Assembly: GCF_000382365.1 (NCBI RefSeq) | Contig: NZ_KB908215.1 | Span: 682,001 to 746,000, forward strand | Length of the DNA: 64,000 bases | Reading direction: 5' to 3' | Origin: Pannonibacter phragmitetus DSM 14782 | GTDB lineage: Bacteria > Pseudomonadota > Alphaproteobacteria > Rhizobiales > Stappiaceae | In this document: positions 55,193-63,581 of the stretch, one piece after another | Position numbering within the stretch: the stretch's first letter is position 1 | Layout: the number at the start of each line of letters is the position of its first letter | Notes under the pieces: generated by a model | What the model saw: the letters and a program-made list of their open reading frames with translations, nothing else | Database searches by the model: none | Told to the model about the DNA's origin: nothing | Program-made: the position numbers and the translations under genes

Positions 55193-57118
55193 CTACTTCC
55201 GGCCGAACAGCCTTTCGATGTCTGAGAGTTTCAGCTCGATCCATGTCGGCCGTCCGTGGTTGCACTGGCCGGAAAGCGGTGTTGCTTCCATCTCGCGCAG
55301 CAATGCATCCATCTCTTCCGGACGCATGCGGCGGCCGGCGCGGATGGAGCCATGGCAGGCCATCGTCGCCGCCACGTGATCGAGCTTTTCCTTGAGGCCT
55401 GACGCCGTTTCCCACTCGGTCAGTTCATCCGCCAGATCCTGCACCAGCGCCCGGATGTTCAGCGACTTCAGCATGGCAGGTGTTTCCCGCACGGCGATGG
55501 CGCCGGGGCCGAAGGGCTCCAGCACAAGCCCGGCAGCCTCCAGTTCATCCGCATGTTCGGCCAGCCGGTGCACGTCTTCTTCCGGCAACTCGACGATTTC
55601 CGGGATCAGCAGCATCTGGCGCGGCACGTCACGGGCAGCCAGCATTTCCTTCAGCCGCTCATAGACCAGCCGCTCATGTGCGGCATGCTGATCAACGATG
55701 ACAACGCCGTCCATGGTCTGCGAGATGATGTAGGTCTCGTGCACCTGCGCCCGGGCTGCGCCAAGCGGGCGTTGCATGTTCTCCTGGCCGGCCGGCTCGC
55801 TATGCGCCCGCGCATCGGCGGAGGGCATGACGATGTCAGCCAGTGCTGCCTGAGCAGCTTCGGCAAAGCCCGCCTCATCTGCCGGAGCGGTGCCATCTTC
55901 TGATGGCCGGTAGGCGGAGCTGCGCCAGTCCCAGCCGCCTTGCGCCGCTGAAGGGCCCGCAGCAGGGCGCCAGCCAGCGATGCCGCTGCGCGGACTTCCG
56001 CCATAATTGCCCTGATAGGCGGCAGAGCGCTGAGCATCACTTCCGGCCGCTTCGCCCATGCCCGGCGCCATGCCGGTCCGCAGAGCCTCCATGGCTGCAG
56101 CGGCATTTGAGGTGGACGACCGGTGGCCTGCCATCACCAGAGACTGCTTGATCGACCCGACGAGCAGTCCACGCACCAGTTGCCCGTCACGGAAGCGCAC
56201 GTCGGCCTTGGCAGGATGCACATTCACATCCACCAGAGCCGGGTCCAGATCGATATAAAGCACCACGACCGGATGCCGGTCACGGGCCAGCACATCCGCA
56301 TAGGCGCCGCGCAGGCCCGACAGCAGCAGCTTGTCGCGCACCGGGCGGCCGTTGACATAGAAGAACTGCTGCTGTGCCGTGCCCTTGTTGTAGGTGGGAA
56401 GACCGGCAAAACCGGTCAGGCGCACGCCCTCCCGCTCTGCCGTGATCTCCATGGCATTGTCGAGAAACCCCTTGCCCAGCAACTGCGCCAGCCGCGCCAT
56501 GCGCGGATCCTCGCCGCGCGCAGCTGGCCAGCTTTGCGCGGTCCGGTCCGAGCCGGACAGCTGGAAACCTACCTCCGGATAGGCCAGCGCGATGCGGCGG
56601 ACCACATCCGTCACAGCGGCGGCTTCCGCCTTGTCGGTCTTGAGGAATTTCAGGCGGGCGGGCGTGGCAAAGAAGAGATCGCGCACTTCCACCTGCGTGC
56701 CCTTGTGCCGGGCAGCCGGATGCACATCGCTCTCCGTTCCGCCCTCCACCTCGATGCGCCAAGCATGAGGCTCCTGCGCATGGCGGGTGGTAATGCCCAG
56801 CCTTGCGATGGAGCCGATGGAGGGCAGAGCCTCACCCCGGAATCCGAGGGTGCGGATGTCGAACAGGTCTTCCTCATGCAGTTTCGACGTACAATGGCGG
56901 CGCACGGCCAGCGCCAGATCGGCGGCCGTCATGCCAAGGCCATCGTCGGAGACGCGCATCAGCGTCTTGCCGCCTGCCGCCGTCACGATGTCGATGCTGG
57001 AGGCGCCCGCATCGACCGCATTCTCCACCAGTTCCTTGATCACGCTGGCGGGCCGTTCGATAACCTCGCCTGCCGCGATACGGTTGATCACCGCCTCGCC
57101 CAGTTGTCTGACTGCCAT
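55193..57118 (-). CDS. mutL: DNA mismatch repair protein MutL
   Basis: 641-residue GHKL ATPase that links mismatch recognition by MutS to strand incision. N-terminal motifs are [23 protein letters not shown] and [15 protein letters not shown] variable Ala/Ser-rich linker of ~120 residues follows. The C-terminal domain has the endonuclease motif [12 protein letters not shown] plus [10 protein letters not shown] and [10 protein letters not shown], so this is the nicking type found in bacteria without MutH. It converges on the porin gene. Confidence 0.97.
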   Translation of the reverse strand: MAVRQLGEAVINRIAAGEVIERPASVIKELVENAVDAGASSIDIVTAAGGKTLMRVSDDGLGMTAADLALAVRRHCTSKLHEEDLFDIRTLGFRGEALPSIGSIARLGITTRHAQEPHAWRIEVEGGTESDVHPAARHKGTQVEVRDLFFATPARLKFLKTDKAEAAAVTDVVRRIALAYPEVGFQLSGSDRTAQSWPAARGEDPRMARLAQLLGKGFLDNAMEITAEREGVRLTGFAGLPTYNKGTAQQQFFYVNGRPVRDKLLLSGLRGAYADVLARDRHPVVVLYIDLDPALVDVNVHPAKADVRFRDGQLVRGLLVGSIKQSLVMAGHRSSTSNAAAAMEALRTGMAPGMGEAAGSDAQRSAAYQGNYGGSPRSGIAGWRPAAGPSAAQGGWDWRSSAYRPSEDGTAPADEAGFAEAAQAALADIVMPSADARAHSEPAGQENMQRPLGAARAQVHETYIISQTMDGVVIVDQHAAHERLVYERLKEMLAARDVPRQMLLIPEIVELPEEDVHRLAEHADELEAAGLVLEPFGPGAIAVRETPAMLKSLNIRALVQDLADELTEWETASGLKEKLDHVAATMACHGSIRAGRRMRPEEMDALLREMEATPLSGQCNHGRPTWIELKLSDIERLFGRK

Positions 57119-57274
57119 CTGCCCGTCCTGTGGCGCCTGCCTGCTGATGCCTGATTGAAGCGCCTGTTATGCCCGGTTTCTCCCGCGCGCGGCTTCGTAT
57201 ATTGTCCGCCAGCCTGCGCGGGACAACGTCCCGATTCCCGCCAATGTTACCAGATCAGCCCGGAAGAGGCCCCC

Positions 57275-58147
57275 ATGAACGCAACAGCCCCCCTGCTCAT
57301 CCCCGGCCTCGGTGCCATTGCGCCTGATTACAGGGGCATTCTCAGCGATGTCTGGGGCGTGCTGCACAATGGTGTCGCCGCCTTTCCGGCCGCTCATGAG
57401 GCGCTGACCCGCTTCCGCCAGGAGCAGCGTGGCACGGTGGTGCTCATCACCAATGCGCCCCGCCCGTCAGAGCCCATCCACGAGCAGCTGGCACTGCTTG
57501 GCGTTCCGCGCCATGCCTATGATGATATCGTCACCTCCGGTGATGTGACACGCCACCTGCTGGCCAGCAGCACAGAGCGCAAGCTGTTCCACATCGGGCC
57601 GGAGCGGGATCTTTCCCTCTATGACGGCACCGGGCTTGAGATTGTGAGCGAGACGGATGCCAATCTGATCAGCTGCACAGGCCTCTTTGATGATGAAACC
57701 GAAACCCCGGACGATTACCGCGACCAGTTGACAGCGCTTGCCGCACGCGGGCTGCTGATGGTCTGCGCGAACCCGGATATCGTGGTGGAGCGCGGTGACA
57801 AGCTGATCTGGTGCGCCGGTGCCCTTGCGCGCCTTTATGAAGATCTGGGCGGCCGCGTCACCCAGCCGGGCAAGCCGCACAAGCCGATCTATGATGCAGC
57901 GCTTGCCCGCCTGCAGCAGATCCAGGGTGCGGACTTCGACCGTTCGAAGGTGCTGGCCATCGGCGACGGCCTGCCGACGGACATTCGCGGCGCAGACGCC
58001 CAGAATCTGGACGTGCTGTTCATCACCGGCGGCATCCATGCCTCGGACTTCGGCCCGGCCGATACGCCGGATGAAGCCCTGATCCGCCGCCGTCTCGCCG
58101 AAGAGGGCTTCTCCGCCCGCGCCGCGCTGCCGCGCCTCAGCTGGTAA
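57275..58147 (+). CDS. HAD-IIA family hydrolase (TIGR01459 type)
   Basis: 290-residue HAD-superfamily protein. Motif I is YRGILSDVWGVLHNG, motif II LITNAPRPS, and the late GKPHKPIYDAALARL with IGDGLPTDIRGADAQNLDVLFITGGIH holds motifs III and IV, the C2-cap IIA layout. Relatives are phosphatases of uncertain substrate found in alphaproteobacteria. I chose the ATG after GGAAGAGGC, where similarity begins. It is divergent from mutL. Confidence 0.88.
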   Translation: MNATAPLLIPGLGAIAPDYRGILSDVWGVLHNGVAAFPAAHEALTRFRQEQRGTVVLITNAPRPSEPIHEQLALLGVPRHAYDDIVTSGDVTRHLLASSTERKLFHIGPERDLSLYDGTGLEIVSETDANLISCTGLFDDETETPDDYRDQLTALAARGLLMVCANPDIVVERGDKLIWCAGALARLYEDLGGRVTQPGKPHKPIYDAALARLQQIQGADFDRSKVLAIGDGLPTDIRGADAQNLDVLFITGGIHASDFGPADTPDEALIRRRLAEEGFSARAALPRLSW

Positions 58148-58159
58148 GCCTTTGAAACG

Positions 58160-58192
58160 CAAAGGGCCGCAGCTTCACCGCTGCGGCCCTTC
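58160..58192. terminator. bidirectional terminator between HAD-IIA gene and cheZ
   Basis: AAGGGCCGCAG (58162-58172) and CTGCGGCCCTT (58181-58191) form an 11-bp stem; TTCTTG follows on the plus strand and TTTGCG on the minus strand. It can serve both converging genes. Confidence 0.8.
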
Positions 58193-58216
58193 TTGAATTC
58201 GTAAGACAGGCGGACG

Positions 58217-58897
58217 TCAGCCGAACAGCTTGTCGATGTCGTCCTGAGAACCGCCGCCATTCATCATGGCGTCGATATCATCCTGCGAGACGCCTTCGCC
58301 AGCCATCTGAGGGCCGTGCAGGATCAGCTCGCGCTTGCGGCGGTCGGCTTCGGTTTCTTCGGCCGCGGGTTCCATCGTTTCCACGATGCGCAGCTTTTCA
58401 ACGAAGGCGGAGACGCGCTGGTCGATGTAGTTGAGGGTGCCCACAACCTTGGAAATGCGCTGGCCGGTGATGTCCTGGAAGGCACAGGCCTCGAAGATCT
58501 CGATCATCTTGTTGTTGACGAGTTCCTGATAGGCCAAGCCATCCGACGTGTCGGCGCCCATGATTTCTTCGGCAGCCGTCATGATCGTGTGCGTTGCCGA
58601 TTCGGTCGCCTCGACGATGGCATCGAGTTCGCGCCCGGCATCGGGAATCTTCTGCTGCTTCATGTCGTTGGCACGCAGCGCGGTGATCTCTTCCTTCATC
58701 CGCGTGATTTCGCCGGCGATTGCCTTCAGTTCGCCCGTCACCGCCGGCTGCACCGCCAGCAGGAAGTCGTGCATGGAGCCGCTCATCACCTCAGCAAGCT
58801 GCATGACGTCATTCAGGCCAACTTCCCCGTCACGGCTTTTGTTTTTTTCCAAAAACTCGATGACACGGACCACATTCTCTTTAGTCATTGTGGCCAT
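58217..58897 (-). CDS. cheZ: protein phosphatase CheZ
   Basis: Dephosphorylates CheY-P in chemotaxis. The 226-residue helical protein has the catalytic motif FQDITGQRISKVV, with D142 and the key glutamine Q146. The C-terminus carries two copies of a short acidic peptide, SQDDIDAMM (204-212) and SQDDIDKLF (217-225); the terminal peptide of CheZ binds CheY, and FliM has a similar N-terminal CheY-binding peptide. It lies 191 bases downstream of cheY on the same strand. Confidence 0.93.
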   Translation of the reverse strand: MATMTKENVVRVIEFLEKNKSRDGEVGLNDVMQLAEVMSGSMHDFLLAVQPAVTGELKAIAGEITRMKEEITALRANDMKQQKIPDAGRELDAIVEATESATHTIMTAAEEIMGADTSDGLAYQELVNNKMIEIFEACAFQDITGQRISKVVGTLNYIDQRVSAFVEKLRIVETMEPAAEETEADRRKRELILHGPQMAGEGVSQDDIDAMMNGGGSQDDIDKLFG

Positions 58898-59088
58898 TGT
58901 TCAGCCCTCCGTTTTGCATAGCCAGCAACGATCACCCGTTCTGCTGCCAAGAACAGGCCCAGCGCCCTGCGCCACATGCCGGAGTGCCATCCGGACCATG
59001 ACAGACGTGAGAGGATCGGCTGACCGGTCACTCAGGCGGACGTGGCTGCGAGAGGAGCAGCGCAGTCCGCCGGGGTGAGCGAATTCTG

Positions 59089-59472
59089 TCAGTCCGCGAA
59101 GACTGCTTCGATCTTGCCCTTCAGCGTCTGCGCGTTGAACGGCTTCACGATGTAGTTGTTCACGCCGGCCTTCTTGGCGGCGATCACGTTTTCGGTCTTG
59201 GACTCAGCAGTCACCATGATGAACGGCGTCTTGGAGAGACTGGCGTCAGCACGAACCTGCTTGAGAAGCTCGTAACCGGTCATCGGTTCCATGTTCCAGT
59301 CGGAGATGACCAGGCCATACTTGCGCTGCTTCATCTTCTCCAGGGCTTCCGTACCATCGGCTGCATCGTCGATATCTTCAAAACCAAGCTGCTTCAGCAG
59401 GTTCCGGATAATCCGGATCATGGTCTTGTAATCATCGACCACCAGGACCGGCATCGAAAGGTCAAGGGCCAT
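59089..59472 (-). CDS. cheY: chemotaxis response regulator CheY
   Basis: 127-residue single receiver domain that carries the signal to the flagellar switch. D13 and D14 bind metal, D58 in VISDWNM is the phosphorylation site, and T88 and K110 complete the active site. It precedes cheZ on the same strand, so kinase target and phosphatase are encoded together. No other chemotaxis gene is in the window. Confidence 0.96.
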   Translation of the reverse strand: MALDLSMPVLVVDDYKTMIRIIRNLLKQLGFEDIDDAADGTEALEKMKQRKYGLVISDWNMEPMTGYELLKQVRADASLSKTPFIMVTAESKTENVIAAKKAGVNNYIVKPFNAQTLKGKIEAVFAD

Positions 59473-59539
59473 TGTCTACTCCATACTGTCAATTACAGGG
59501 CCCACCCTCTGGGCCGGAAATGACGAGATCTGACGTTCA

Positions 59540-59580
59540 GGAGGAAGACACGACTGTCGTGTTCCCACCTCCCCATACTT
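59540..59580 (-). promoter_or_regulatory. palindrome/hairpin in the cheY 5' region
   Basis: ACACGACTGTCGTGT (59548-59562) is a perfect 15-base palindrome, extended by GGAGG/CCTCC into a longer imperfect stem on the minus strand. It lies about 75 bases before the cheY ATG. It could be an operator or a leader hairpin; no promoter boxes are clear. Confidence 0.4.
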
Positions 59581-59723
59581 GGGCAATCTAAGCGGTTCCC
59601 CTGAAAAGACCGTTAATAGCGCCAGCCATTTTCTTCCCCCAAAGGCGTATTGTGCCCGAGCACTCTGCCCCATAGCGTGCGTACCGGTATTTAAGGGCAC
59701 GTTTCTGGTATTGGGAGGGAAAA

Positions 59724-60182
59724 ATGCTTGAGCTGCGTCAGCTTTGCTACGAGGACCTGAGCGAGGGCATGAGCGAGACTCTGACGAAGCACGTGAGCGC
59801 ATCTGATATTGTCGGTTTTGCCGAGGTGTCCGGTGATCGCAATCCAATCCACTTGTCTGAGCATTTTGCCGCACGCACGCCCTTCCGGACGCGCATCGCC
59901 CATGGGCTTTATACTGCGAGCCTTATCTCAGCCTTGCTTGGCACGCGTCTTCCCGGCCCCGGCGCGATCTATCTGTCGCAGACCCTGAACTTCAAGGCAC
60001 CGGTGCGGATCGGTGATGATGTGACGGTGGAGGTGAAGGTCGCGGAGCTTCTGCCCAAGGGCAACCGGGCCCGTCTGTCCTGCATCTGCCGCGTCGGGGA
60101 GACAGTGGTTCTGGAAGGTGAAGCCATGGTCAAGGTCCCTGCCCGGGGGACCGAACGGGACTTTCCCGGCCACCAGAGTTGA
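59724..60182 (+). CDS. MaoC-like hydratase
   Basis: 152-residue hot-dog fold protein. The hydratase 2 motif is visible as FAEVSGDRNPIHLSEHFA, giving the catalytic Asp and His, followed by FRTRIAHGLYTASLISALLG. These enzymes hydrate (R)-enoyl-CoA, for example in supplying monomers for polyhydroxyalkanoate or in side routes of beta-oxidation. GGGAGGGAAAA precedes the ATG. It is divergent from cheY. Confidence 0.9.
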   Translation: MLELRQLCYEDLSEGMSETLTKHVSASDIVGFAEVSGDRNPIHLSEHFAARTPFRTRIAHGLYTASLISALLGTRLPGPGAIYLSQTLNFKAPVRIGDDVTVEVKVAELLPKGNRARLSCICRVGETVVLEGEAMVKVPARGTERDFPGHQS

Positions 60183-60344
60183 GGGGGCAGACAGCACGGG
60201 CAGTGGCCAATGCGCGCTTGACGAGAGGCCATGAAAACGGCAGGGTCCGGCAAATCCTGACAAGGGCGGCGCCCCGTGTCAGGCCGCAAGTTTCATGTCT
60301 GCTGCAGATCCGCCCGCAGTCCAGCCCGCAGGTTCTCATCTCTG

Positions 60345-61337
60345 ATGACCGTTACGCCTTTCTCAGTTGTCGAGGATCTGGCCTCGTTACCGGCGCACCT
60401 CAAGGGCAGCGCCGTTGCCATTGGCAACTTCGATGGTGTGCACAGGGGCCACAGGGCCGTGCTGCAGGCGGCGATTGATGAAGCACACGGCCATGGCCGG
60501 CCGGTCATTGCCATGACGTTCGAGCCGCATCCGCGCTCGGTTTTCACGCCGCATGTGCCACTCTTCCGCCTGACGCCCGCCCACGTGAAGGCGGAAGTCA
60601 TGGAAGCGCTTGGGCTCGACGGATTGATCGTTCTGCCTTTCACCCGCGATTTCGCCAGCCTTGAGGCAGAGCGTTTCGTCGAGGAGATCCTGATCGGCGC
60701 CCTCGGCATCCGCCACGCGGTCACTGGCTATGATTTCCATTTCGGCAAGGGCCGGGCCGGCACGCCGGATTTCCTGCGTGCCTCAGGCGAAAAGCACGGC
60801 TTCGGCGTCACCATCGTTGCGGCGGAGAATGACGAGAGCGGCGAGGTCATTTCCTCTTCCCGCATCCGGGCTGCCCTTGCAGAGGGCGATCTGGCACTGG
60901 CCAACGGCCTGCTTGGCTACCGCTGGTTTGCCGAGGCAGAGGTGCGCCATGGCGAAAAGCGCGGCCGCGATCTCGGCTATCCCACCGCGAACCTGCGCCT
61001 TGCCGATGACTGCACGCTGAAGCACGGCATCTATGCGGTGCGGGTGGAAGTGGACGGCCAGCGTCATGATGGGGTTGCCAGCTTTGGCCGCCGCCCGACC
61101 TTCGACAACGGCGCGCCGCTGCTGGAAGTGTTCCTGTTCGATTTCTCCGGTGACCTTTATGGCAAGACGCTGCGGGTGCGATTCGTCTCCTACCTGCGGC
61201 CCGAAGAGCGCTTTGACAGCATCGAGGCGCTGATTGCGCAGATGGACCAGGACAGCGCCGAAGCACGCGCCGCCCTTGCCAGCATCCAGCCCCTGTCGGC
61301 CCTCGATCTGGCGCTTGGCGCCGTGCCCCTGTCATGA
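60345..61337 (+). CDS. ribF: bifunctional riboflavin kinase/FAD synthetase
   Basis: Makes FMN and then FAD from riboflavin. The 330-residue protein has the N-terminal nucleotidyltransferase domain (AIGNFDGVHRGHRAVL, FSSSRIRAAL-type SSSRIR) and the C-terminal flavokinase domain (GYPTANLRLADDCTLKHGIYAV). The start is the ATG of MTVTPFSVV; upstream frame extension lacks similarity. It overlaps the EamA transporter by ATGA and precedes ileS, as in many proteobacteria. Confidence 0.95.
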   Translation: MTVTPFSVVEDLASLPAHLKGSAVAIGNFDGVHRGHRAVLQAAIDEAHGHGRPVIAMTFEPHPRSVFTPHVPLFRLTPAHVKAEVMEALGLDGLIVLPFTRDFASLEAERFVEEILIGALGIRHAVTGYDFHFGKGRAGTPDFLRASGEKHGFGVTIVAAENDESGEVISSSRIRAALAEGDLALANGLLGYRWFAEAEVRHGEKRGRDLGYPTANLRLADDCTLKHGIYAVRVEVDGQRHDGVASFGRRPTFDNGAPLLEVFLFDFSGDLYGKTLRVRFVSYLRPEERFDSIEALIAQMDQDSAEARAALASIQPLSALDLALGAVPLS

Positions 61338-62269
61338 CGGGCGCATCCTCGCCTGCCAGCCGGATCTCAAGCAAGGCGGATATCCTGCAGGGCATCCTGC
61401 TGATGACGCTGGCGATGATCATCGTGCCGGGCATGGATACGGTCGCAAAGTACCTGTCTGCCACGGTCGCGCCGCTGCTTATCGGCTTCGGTCGTTTCTT
61501 CTTCCAGGCGGTTTTTACCCTGCTCGGCGCATTGATCATGACAGGGGGCCTGCGCACCCTGATGCCCAAGCGCTGGGGCGTCAACATGCTGCGCGGCATC
61601 TTTCTGGCGGGCGCCACCTTCGCCTTCTTCACGGCGCTCAAGGTGATGCCGGTCGCCGATGCCATTGCCATCTTCTTCATCCAGCCGATGGTGCTGACTG
61701 CTCTTTCCGCGATCTTTCTGAAGGAGCAAGTCGGCCCGCGCCGTTGGGCCGCCGTGGTGGTGGGGCTGATCGGGGCGATCATGATCATCCGCCCGGGCTT
61801 TGATGCCTTTGGCGCGGCCGCGCTGCTGCCGATGGTGACCGCCTGCCTGTTTGCGCTCTACCTGCTGACGACCCGCATTCTGGCAGGTGAGGACAGCATG
61901 CTGTCCATGCAGTTCACGACCTCGCTGGGAGGCGGAGTGACGCTGGCCATCGTCATTGCGGTTATTGCCGCTTTTGGCGCGGAGACGACGGGCATTGTGG
62001 CGGCCATGCCCAACAGCATCGAAATGTCGCTGCTCTTTGCCATCGGTGCCATTTCCTTTGTCTCGCACGGGTTGATCGTGAAGGCATTGGCGCTGGCGCC
62101 AGCGTCGGTCATTGCCCCGTTCAACTATCTGGAAATCGTCAGCGCCACCCTGTTCGGCTTTCTGGTCTTCGGCGATTTTCCCGATCTGATGACCTGGGCC
62201 GGCATCGCGCTGATCGTTGCCAGCGGCATCTACATTGCCCACCGGGAACGCATCCGCCACGAAGGCTGA
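61334..62269 (+). CDS. EamA/DMT-family transporter
   Basis: 311-residue inner-membrane protein with ten hydrophobic segments in two EamA repeats, a drug/metabolite transporter. The first repeat shows ADAIAIFFIQPMVLTALSAIFLKEQVGPRRWAAVVVGLIGA, the second NYLEIVSATLFGFLVFGDFPD. The substrate is unknown. It starts inside the ribF stop codon (ATGA), so the two are translationally coupled. Confidence 0.9.
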   Translation: MTGASSPASRISSKADILQGILLMTLAMIIVPGMDTVAKYLSATVAPLLIGFGRFFFQAVFTLLGALIMTGGLRTLMPKRWGVNMLRGIFLAGATFAFFTALKVMPVADAIAIFFIQPMVLTALSAIFLKEQVGPRRWAAVVVGLIGAIMIIRPGFDAFGAAALLPMVTACLFALYLLTTRILAGEDSMLSMQFTTSLGGGVTLAIVIAVIAAFGAETTGIVAAMPNSIEMSLLFAIGAISFVSHGLIVKALALAPASVIAPFNYLEIVSATLFGFLVFGDFPDLMTWAGIALIVASGIYIAHRERIRHEG

Positions 62270-62331
62270 GCAAGACTCGCTGCACAGAACTGCAATGGGG
62301 CTGCAACAATAATACCCAGACTCTGCAATGT

Positions 62332-62414
62332 GTGCGCATGACGCCTTGAAATTGCCCAAGCGCCGCCGGGTCTTGAACAAGTCCCGGAGAGTCAGGCTCA
62401 TAGAGAGCTTGTAT
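62332..62414 (+). repeat. 83-bp dispersed repeat, copy 4
   Basis: Aligned to the other copies without gaps; conserved blocks are GCGCATGACGCCTTGAAATTG, GCGCCG, GGGTCTTGA, AGTC and the end CTTGTAT. The terminal hairpin is present but less perfect. It lies between the EamA gene and the small gene at 62537. Confidence 0.75.
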
Positions 62415-62536
62415 GAATGAAAAATTGCAACATCAAACTGATACACATCAGCTCATGATTTTGAGGCTTCCTATCTATTTTATGCCGCAGGTAACTTTGA
62501 AAATAAAAGACCTGCAGCAATCAAAGGGAGATTAAA

Positions 62537-62800
62537 ATGGGTAAAATCAGCGAGACAGCTGGAGAAACCGCAAAGGGCATCATCGGCGGCGGCATCGAAG
62601 GTGCTCTCCAGGGCGGTCAAAAGGTCGGAGAAAAGATCAACGAAGCCACCGAGGCCTATCAAGGTATGCGGGAAGCGCAGGAGCAGCAGGCCCATGCGGA
62701 GCACGAGGCCCGTCAACAGGCGCGCGTGGTCGAAGAAAAGCGCCGCAATCCTGGACGCAGCGTTGCGGACATCCGCAACGAGGTCGAGCGCGACGGCTGA
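62537..62800 (+). CDS. small hypothetical protein with glycine-zipper-like N-terminus
   Basis: 87-residue protein of no family I know. Residues 7-35 read AGETAKGIIGGGIEGALQGGQKVGEKI, a glycine-spaced amphipathic stretch; the rest is a highly charged helix rich in Glu, Gln, Ala and Arg. AAAGGGAGATTAAA before the ATG is a good ribosome-binding site, and the upstream region is AT-rich. It has no cysteine and no signal peptide. Possible roles include membrane association or stress protection, but the sequence does not decide. Confidence 0.65.
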   Translation: MGKISETAGETAKGIIGGGIEGALQGGQKVGEKINEATEAYQGMREAQEQQAHAEHEARQQARVVEEKRRNPGRSVADIRNEVERDG

Positions 62801-63581
62801 GCCGATGGAACGGCACCGGCAATCAGGCTGCATCTGCAACGAATGCCAGGGAAGAAGCAACGTCCTGCTGTTCCTGCAACGCGATGACGCTTGCCCCTTG
62901 AACCGGGAAGCTCCCGGCAAACGGTACAAGCATCTGGCTTCAGCCAACGCGTGCCGGTGCGGGGGGATACGGCGGCGATGGATGGGTTGAACGGTACGAC
63001 GAGCTCTTTGCCTTGATCCCGTCACCTCATGACTGGGTCAATATCTGGCAAGAGCCGGCCAAGACATTCATTCAGCGGCCCAAAGGAATTGGGCCCCAGC
63101 CGGGTCGGGGCATGCCAGCGCTACCAGCGTCCCGAAATGGCGATCACTTATCAGCCTCCCATCCGCCAGATGGGGGGCTACCTTGTGTTTCAGCCCCGCA
63201 TGATCAGAGCAAGGCACGGGACGGAGTACCTCTTTACCAGAGAGAAGATGACTGTCTGAAGCTACCTTGCAAGCAATGCACTCCAGCACCAGCCGTTCGC
63301 CCCTGCCCACAGCCAACGCGCGCAGCTGAACGCCTTCCATTGCAATTGCCGCTTTATTCGCCCTGTCAGGGCTGATACTAGATCGGCCATGACAGTCATT
63401 CTTCCTGCCGGATGCCTTTCCGGCCCCGCGATCTCACGAATTAGCTGCCCGGCCTTCGGCTGACGCGATGGCGCGCCGAGGGACCGGGATCCCTTCGTGA
63501 CGGGAAGCGGCAATGTCCGCCTCCCCTGACAGTTTGCAAGGCGCCCGCCTTGCCCTTCCTGATTTTTGCGGATTGCATGCA
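62801..63581. other. gene-poor region upstream of ileS
   Basis: About 780 bases without a convincing gene. A stretch around 62980-63080 reads as GGDGWVERYDELFALIPSPHDW in one frame without a proper start, which may be a relic of a lost gene. Near ileS there is a 24-codon sORF at 63389-63463 and a GC hairpin at 63536-63553. Confidence 0.45.
63536..63567 (+). terminator. weak hairpin just before ileS
   Basis: GCAAGGC and GCCTTGC pair around GCCC, with TTTTT nine bases later. It lies 15-45 bases before the ileS ATG, so if it works at all it would be a leader attenuator or end an upstream RNA. The evidence is weak. Confidence 0.3.

Noticed and set aside
62980-63375. Possible gene reading GGDGWVERYDELFALIPSPHDW and onward
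   Set aside because: No start codon with a ribosome-binding site, and the later part becomes Pro/Gln/Arg-rich; at best a gene relic.
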